DNA of 64,000 nt from Hyalangium gracile (GTDB lineage Bacteria > Myxococcota > Myxococcia > Myxococcales > Myxococcaceae), in the NCBI RefSeq assembly GCF_020103725.1, contig NZ_JAHXBG010000025.1, forward strand, positions 92,661 through 156,660, written 5' to 3'. Positions 59,365 to 64,000 of the stretch are shown in pieces. Every line of letters starts with the position of its first letter. Position 1 is the first letter of the stretch. The notes beneath the pieces were generated by a model, which had not been told where the DNA came from, ran no database searches, and was given only the letters and a program-made list of their open reading frames with translations. A program made the translations under genes and the position numbers.

Positions 59365-60086
59365 GGATCTTTGTACCCCTCGGGGAGTGGTTGCGGCAGT
59401 CGTCTCCGATAAGGCACTACGGGCCCGAACAGCTCGAACTCGTAGATGAGCTGCCCGGCATACCGGAAGATCTCTTCTTGAGTCGCACCGTCATTGGCAA
59501 GGATCCATCTCCTCCACGCCTCATTCCAGGGGCCGCCGTTTGCGCCTCGGTGAATGCTCCGGTGCTTCATCAGCTCCAGAGGGATCGTGTATTGGTCGAT
59601 GTTGATCTTTTTTCGGGCGAACCACAGCCTGAACGCTCGTGAGAAGACGTGGTGATGCTCGTGAGGCTTGAGACGTTCCCTGGCCGCCTCCTCGAGGTCG
59701 TTCAGCTGGCTGGGTAACAGCGGGAGCTTGTGGTCCCACGGAATGAGGAACACGGGCCGCGAGTCGTGTGGCAGGCCCTGAGCGCTCCCCCAGTAGCGTT
59801 GGGCTCCTGCCTGCGCGCTGGGGCGAGGGAGAGGCGCACCTCGGGCAGGCACGACACGGCTCTCCGCCAGGTGCCCCACCACCTCGCGGCACCGGTACAT
59901 CCCGCAGTGCTGCCCATCGCACAGCGCCAGCAGGCTGCTCCCGTCCTGGCACGCCTCCTCGAACGCGACGGGCTTGGCTGCCACCTCGCAGCCGGAGCTT
60001 TCGCCCTCGGGGGATGGAACCGTGGCGCATGACGCCACCACGCCGAGCGCCAGCACCCACATCCATCGCCAGAGGAGTCTGCTCAT
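59361..60086 (-). CDS. SitA6-like polymorphic toxin lipoprotein (second copy)
   Basis: 241 residues from ATG 60086 (GTG 60104 is an alternative). Signal peptide with lipobox VVASC. N-terminal Cys region LLALCDGQHCGMYRCREVV parallels LACEGEEGLCGVFACEDV of the first copy. C-terminal nuclease-like part: EHHHVFSRAFRLWFARKKIN, DQYTIPLELMKHRSIHRG, GPWNEAWRRW and LFGPVVPYRRR, again HH..H...H...WN. The upstream gap to the giant kinase gene on the same strand is 84 bases, with no clear promoter motif; the gene may have its own promoter there. Toxin role inferred from family. Confidence 0.78.
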   Translation of the reverse strand: MSRLLWRWMWVLALGVVASCATVPSPEGESSGCEVAAKPVAFEEACQDGSSLLALCDGQHCGMYRCREVVGHLAESRVVPARGAPLPRPSAQAGAQRYWGSAQGLPHDSRPVFLIPWDHKLPLLPSQLNDLEEAARERLKPHEHHHVFSRAFRLWFARKKINIDQYTIPLELMKHRSIHRGANGGPWNEAWRRWILANDGATQEEIFRYAGQLIYEFELFGPVVPYRRRLPQPLPEGYKDP

Positions 60087-60170
60087 GAGCCGCGAACGTA
60101 ACACTCCGCTCGGCTGGCACGTCCGAAGCGCGCCGCCGGTTCTCGCCCCAGCCCCTCTCGAGCCGCTCCG

Positions 60171-63100
60171 CTAGTTGAGCGGCAGGTCCAGCGTCGCCGT
60201 GGCGCCCTTGCCAATCCCGTCGCTCTCCAGAGCGAGGTGTCCGCCCAGCATCCGCGCCGCCAGCGAGCTCGAGTGCAGGCCCAGCCCGTGCCCACCCTCC
60301 CGCGTGGTGAACCCCTGCGAGAAGAGCCGCTCCCGCAGCTCCGGCGCGATGCCCATGCCGTTGTCCACCACCCGGATGCGCGCCAGGCCCTCCTGCGACT
60401 CGAGCCGCACCTGCATGCGGCGCTGTCCGTCGGGCAGCGTGGCCATGGCGTTCTTGGCGTTGCTGATCAGGTTGATGAGGATCTGCAGCACCTTGTGCTT
60501 GTCCACCCGGATCCGCGACGGCAGCGGAGCCAGCTCCTGCAGGACGTCGATGCCATGCCGCTTGAGCGCCGGCATCTGGATGCTCAGCGCGTCCTGCACC
60601 AGCTGCCCCAGGTCGCACTCCTCGGTGACGAGCGTGGTGCGGGCGTACGTCTGCTGCACCTGGACGATGGCGCGGATGTGCTCGATGTGTTTCTGCATTG
60701 CCCCCAGCCCCTCCTGCAGCGTCGCCTGCTCCCGGTGCAGCTCCTCGTTGAGCGCGGACAGGTAGTCCGGCAGCCGGATGCCTCGCCGGTCCTGCGTGAA
60801 GAAGTCCGCCAGCGCGCTCCGGTGATCCAGGAGCATGTCGGAGACCTGCTTCAATCGCCCCAGGCGGGAGCCTTCCACCGTCTGGCTCAGCACCTGGACG
60901 TTGATGACGGCGCTGGTCAGCACGTTGCCCACGTTGTGCAGCACGTTGGTGGCCACCTCGGCCATGCCCGCCGAGCGCGCCGTGTCCACCAGCTGCGCCT
61001 GGGCCTGCTTGAGCTCCCGCGTGCGCTCCTCCACCCGCTTCTCCAGCTCGTCGTTGGCACGGCGCAGGGCGGCCTCCGCGCGCTGCACGTCCGCGTACAG
61101 CCGCGCGTTCTCCAGGGAGATGGCCGCCTGTGAGGCGAGGTGTCCCAGCAGCGAGATGCGTGCCGGAGTGAAGGCGTTCGTCGCCAGGCTGTTCTCCAGG
61201 TAGAGCACCCCGCGGAACTCCTCCCGGCGCAGCAGCGGCAGGCAGAGCACGGAGCGGGGCCCGCCCCGCTCGAGCGAGGCATCCGCCGAGAACGGGTGCG
61301 GCTGGGACGCGTCGTTGATGAGCACGTGCTCGCGCGTGCGCCGGACATAGGAGATGAGCGCCCAGGGCAGCGAGGCTCCATCCAGGCCCGCGCCCGAGTC
61401 CCCCGCCGCGGTGTCCGAGAAGGCCATGGGCGTCAGCTTCTCGCCGCGCGGCAGGAGCAGGGCCCCGCGCTGCGCCCCCGCGTTCTCGATGGCCACGCGC
61501 AGCAGCGTGTCCGCCAGCCGCTCCAGGACGATCTCTCCGGAGATGGCCTGCTGGGCCTTCACCACCGTGAGGGCGTCGATCTGCGAGGAGTTGGTGTCCG
61601 TGAGGGTCTCCTCAGCGGGCGCCGTGGCGGCCAGGTGTGGCCACTGCTCGTCCAGGTGCTGGAGCTTGCCTCGCGCGCCCCAGCGCAGCCAGGACTCCCG
61701 GGCCCGGCGCGCGTAGGTGTCCGCGATGGTGGGCATCCGCCGCGCGTACCAGAAGCGGGCCGCCAGCTCGCTGGCGAGCGCGACGTGCTGGATGAAGTCG
61801 TTCTCGCGGGCGGACTGGAGCGCCTCCTCGTAGGCCGGGAAGGCCTCGCTGTCCCGGCCCGTGACGCGCGCGAGCTCCGCGAACACCATCCGCTCGGGCG
61901 CGCGGAAGGTCTCCGCGCACGTGCCCACCCACTCCGCCAGCTGCTGGTGGTGCCCTCGGATGGCCTCGATGGCAGCGCCGCGCTCCTCGGGGGACAGCTC
62001 CTCCAGGCTGGCGGCCAGCGTCAGCGCGCGGAAGAGGTGATAGTCCAGCAGCTGGATGTGCCCCATCGAGGACCAGGCCAGCTCGGCGGCCCGGGCTCCC
62101 GCCCCCAGGGCCTCCGCGTACGCTCCGCGCAGGTAGCGCGCCTGCATCTTCAGCGTCCAGTACCAGCACCGCATGATGCTCATGCGCGCCGGGGTCAGCG
62201 TGGCCTCGAAGGACTCCTCGGTGAAGTCGTCCCCGCTCAGCGAGCCGAACGCGGGCGCCAGGCCGCGCAGCTGCTGCACGTAGCGCTGGGTGAAGTGGAC
62301 GATGTCCCCCACGTCCAGGAAGCCGGCCTTGCGCGCGAAGTCCAGGCGCGCCACCGACTCCTGGTAGACGTCCTCCAGCTCGTGTCCCAGCGCCAGCCGG
62401 TCCGTGACGATGTGGTTGCAGCAGTAGCCGGCCACCTGGAAGTCACTGGCCTGGAGCGCGTGATGGAAGGCACGGCGGATGAGCTCCAGGGCCTCCGAGA
62501 GCGGCCGCGTGAAGTAGCTGATGATCTCCAGGCTGTAGAGCGCCCCTCCCCGGAGGGCGGCCAGATCGTGGCGCTCGACGAGCGCGCAGGCGAGCCGGCC
62601 GAAGGCCAGCCCCTCCCGGTAGCGCTTGAAGGCCGGCCCCAGCACCACGCCATAGGAGGAGTAGCCGGGGATGGAGGCCTCCGTGTTGCCGTGGCGGAGG
62701 CTGAGCGAGACCAGCCGGCAGAGGTGGAGGATGAGCAGGTTGGGGTCCGTGAGGAAGGCCGGCGCGTACAGGGCGGCCAGCACGCTCATCACCGCCTCCA
62801 TGTCCGGATCACTCATCCTCGGCAGCTCGACGAGGCTCTCGATGGGGCGCTCTGCCAGCAGCTGCCACACCTCGTCATTGGCCGCCACCACCTCCTGCCA
62901 GGTGGGGTGCGCGGACATGGGCATGCCCAGCAGCGCCAGCCCCTCCAGGAGGCTCTCGAGGGCCGCCTGGATGGCGCCCGTGCTGATGAGCAGATCGTTC
63001 TTCTTGCGGTAGACGGCCGCCGTCTCCGTCCGGGTCCGTGCCCGGGGGCGCAGCTCCTCCACCAGCTGACGCGCCTCGGCGGCGTGGCCGCTCATGAACT

Positions 63101-64000
63101 CGCACGTCGTCTGATCCAGCCGGAGCCGGAAGGCCAGCTCGTGCGCCGTCTCCCAGGGGTCGCCCGGGAGGAGCTGGAAGGCCGTGGCCAGGTACGAGAC
63201 GGCCGAGCGGAACGCGGTGGAGGACTGGGCCTTCCAGCCCGCCTCGGCGTTCAGCCGCGCGACGCGGTGGCGCTCCTCGGGATCGGTGATGAGCTCCATG
63301 CCGGCGTTGAGCTGGCTCACCACGTCGAAGAGGTTCTCCCGCACCTGGTCTGGCGTCAGGCTCGCCAGCAGCAGGCGGCCGATGCGCAGGTGGATGGCCT
63401 TGCGATCCTCCACCGGGATGAGGGCGTGGGCCGCCTGCTGGATGCGGTCATGCAGGAAGCGGTACTGCTCCGGGCCGTCGCTCATCAGCAGGCCCGCTTG
63501 GAGCGCGGGCTCCAGGCCCTGCTCCACCTCGGTGGCATCCAGCATGTCCGAGATGAGGAGCAGGATGCGCAGCGAGAAGGAGTTCCCCGCGCACGCCGCC
63601 AGCCGCAGCAGGTGCTGCGTCCCGAGCGGCAGCTCGCGCAGCTTGCCCACCATGAAGTCGACGACGTTGTCCGAGTAGCCCCTGGCCCGCACGCCCTCGG
63701 CGTCCCAGCGCCAGAGCCCCTCGGCCGTGCGCGACAGCAGGCCGTCCTGGTTGAGCCTCAGCAGCAGCTGCAGGAGGAAGAAGGGGTTGCCGCCGGTCTT
63801 CTCGCGGGCCAGCGCCGCCAGCGGCTCGACGATCTCCATGCCCGCCCCGGGCAGCGTGTCGGCGACGAGCCGCCGTACCTCCTCAAGGCTCAGCGGCTCC
63901 AGCCGGAGCGCGGACATCCTCGTGCCGGCCCTGCGCAGCTCCTCCAGCGCCAGGGTGAGCGGATGCGAGGGGCTCACCTCGTTGTCGCGGTAGGCGCCGA
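60171..64000 (-). CDS. sensor protein: AAA ATPase - TPR - GAF - histidine kinase (partial, N-terminus outside)
   Basis: The open frame runs off the right edge, so 1276 residues or more are visible. It begins with AYRDNEVSPSHPL, which in related trifunctional kinase/ATPase/sensor proteins lies inside the AAA domain, so a Ser/Thr kinase domain probably precedes it outside. Then winged-helix/TPR-like helices to about residue 800, a GAF domain (ISLLGHLASQAAISLENARL), a coiled coil (LRRANDELEKRVEERTREL), a histidine acceptor in TNVLHNVGNVLTSAV and an HATPase (LINLISNAKNAM, RVVDNGMGIAP, GGHGLGLHSSSLAARMLGG). The HNVGN box is typical of this family. No response regulator beside it. Confidence 0.9.
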   Translation of the reverse strand, partial: GAYRDNEVSPSHPLTLALEELRRAGTRMSALRLEPLSLEEVRRLVADTLPGAGMEIVEPLAALAREKTGGNPFFLLQLLLRLNQDGLLSRTAEGLWRWDAEGVRARGYSDNVVDFMVGKLRELPLGTQHLLRLAACAGNSFSLRILLLISDMLDATEVEQGLEPALQAGLLMSDGPEQYRFLHDRIQQAAHALIPVEDRKAIHLRIGRLLLASLTPDQVRENLFDVVSQLNAGMELITDPEERHRVARLNAEAGWKAQSSTAFRSAVSYLATAFQLLPGDPWETAHELAFRLRLDQTTCEFMSGHAAEARQLVEELRPRARTRTETAAVYRKKNDLLISTGAIQAALESLLEGLALLGMPMSAHPTWQEVVAANDEVWQLLAERPIESLVELPRMSDPDMEAVMSVLAALYAPAFLTDPNLLILHLCRLVSLSLRHGNTEASIPGYSSYGVVLGPAFKRYREGLAFGRLACALVERHDLAALRGGALYSLEIISYFTRPLSEALELIRRAFHHALQASDFQVAGYCCNHIVTDRLALGHELEDVYQESVARLDFARKAGFLDVGDIVHFTQRYVQQLRGLAPAFGSLSGDDFTEESFEATLTPARMSIMRCWYWTLKMQARYLRGAYAEALGAGARAAELAWSSMGHIQLLDYHLFRALTLAASLEELSPEERGAAIEAIRGHHQQLAEWVGTCAETFRAPERMVFAELARVTGRDSEAFPAYEEALQSARENDFIQHVALASELAARFWYARRMPTIADTYARRARESWLRWGARGKLQHLDEQWPHLAATAPAEETLTDTNSSQIDALTVVKAQQAISGEIVLERLADTLLRVAIENAGAQRGALLLPRGEKLTPMAFSDTAAGDSGAGLDGASLPWALISYVRRTREHVLINDASQPHPFSADASLERGGPRSVLCLPLLRREEFRGVLYLENSLATNAFTPARISLLGHLASQAAISLENARLYADVQRAEAALRRANDELEKRVEERTRELKQAQAQLVDTARSAGMAEVATNVLHNVGNVLTSAVINVQVLSQTVEGSRLGRLKQVSDMLLDHRSALADFFTQDRRGIRLPDYLSALNEELHREQATLQEGLGAMQKHIEHIRAIVQVQQTYARTTLVTEECDLGQLVQDALSIQMPALKRHGIDVLQELAPLPSRIRVDKHKVLQILINLISNAKNAMATLPDGQRRMQVRLESQEGLARIRVVDNGMGIAPELRERLFSQGFTTREGGHGLGLHSSSLAARMLGGHLALESDGIGKGATATLDLPLN

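Overview
The window is about 64 kb of very GC-rich DNA, densely packed with genes of strongly GC-biased third-codon position. It looks like a chromosome of a predatory myxobacterium of the Myxococcus/Archangium/Cystobacter type. The evidence is several hallmarks together: two very large Ser/Thr kinase-ATPase-histidine kinase fusions, many lipoproteins, a Ser/Thr kinase with a C-terminal periplasmic part, two cytochromes P450, and two copies of a lipoprotein toxin plus double-CXXCG immunity pair that I know only from myxobacteria (the SitA6/SitI6 outer-membrane-exchange families). I see no tRNA, rRNA, CRISPR array, transposase or replication origin. All family assignments were made by reading the translated sequence; no search was run.

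Region by region. 1-5233 is the 3' end of a contractile-injection / phage-tail-like operon: a cut-off upstream gene, a gp25-like baseplate wedge, a J-like baseplate protein carrying an extra beta-propeller-like half, a gpI-like tail protein, and two proteins with membrane anchors. The genes overlap by 1-14 bases. 5237-9045 has two membrane proteins of unknown role and a von Willebrand A lipoprotein. 9046-9814 contains a membrane protein gene whose 5' end abuts an orphan Fis-type DNA-binding segment on the other strand. 9871-12537 pairs a GlcD-type FAD dehydrogenase, probably D-2-hydroxyglutarate dehydrogenase, with 3-phosphoglycerate dehydrogenase (serine synthesis). 12704-20569 holds secreted hydrolases (a trypsin-like lipoprotein and an S9 peptidase), a MshEN-domain protein, an alpha/beta hydrolase and a methyltransferase. 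20541-25541 is a 1666-residue hybrid sensor kinase.

25959-29931 is a tyrosine/homogentisate degradation operon (fumarylacetoacetase, maleylacetoacetate isomerase, hydroxyphenylpyruvate dioxygenase, homogentisate dioxygenase), with an inverted repeat and a TTGACA box upstream. 30047-45766 is mostly housekeeping and redox genes: hemerythrin-like, YgfZ-like, cupin, VKOR-DsbA fusion, methyltransferase, SUI1-like factor, Ser/Thr kinase, DUF188 protein, two P450s, DusA, a SWIM/SNF2 helicase and MscS. 45857-50232 has a haem c lipoprotein, a cytoplasmic-looking lipase-fold protein and an NHL-like lipoprotein.

50331-60086 is the most distinctive stretch. A toxin/immunity pair lies on each side of a complete reductive pyrimidine-catabolism operon (dihydropyrimidinase, beta-ureidopropionase, PreT, PreA, NCS1 transporter). 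Both pairs are on the minus strand and the operon is on the plus strand. The window ends inside a second giant kinase-type sensor gene (60171-64000). Most convergent gene pairs are separated by strong GC-rich hairpins without U-tracts or overlap at their stop codons.
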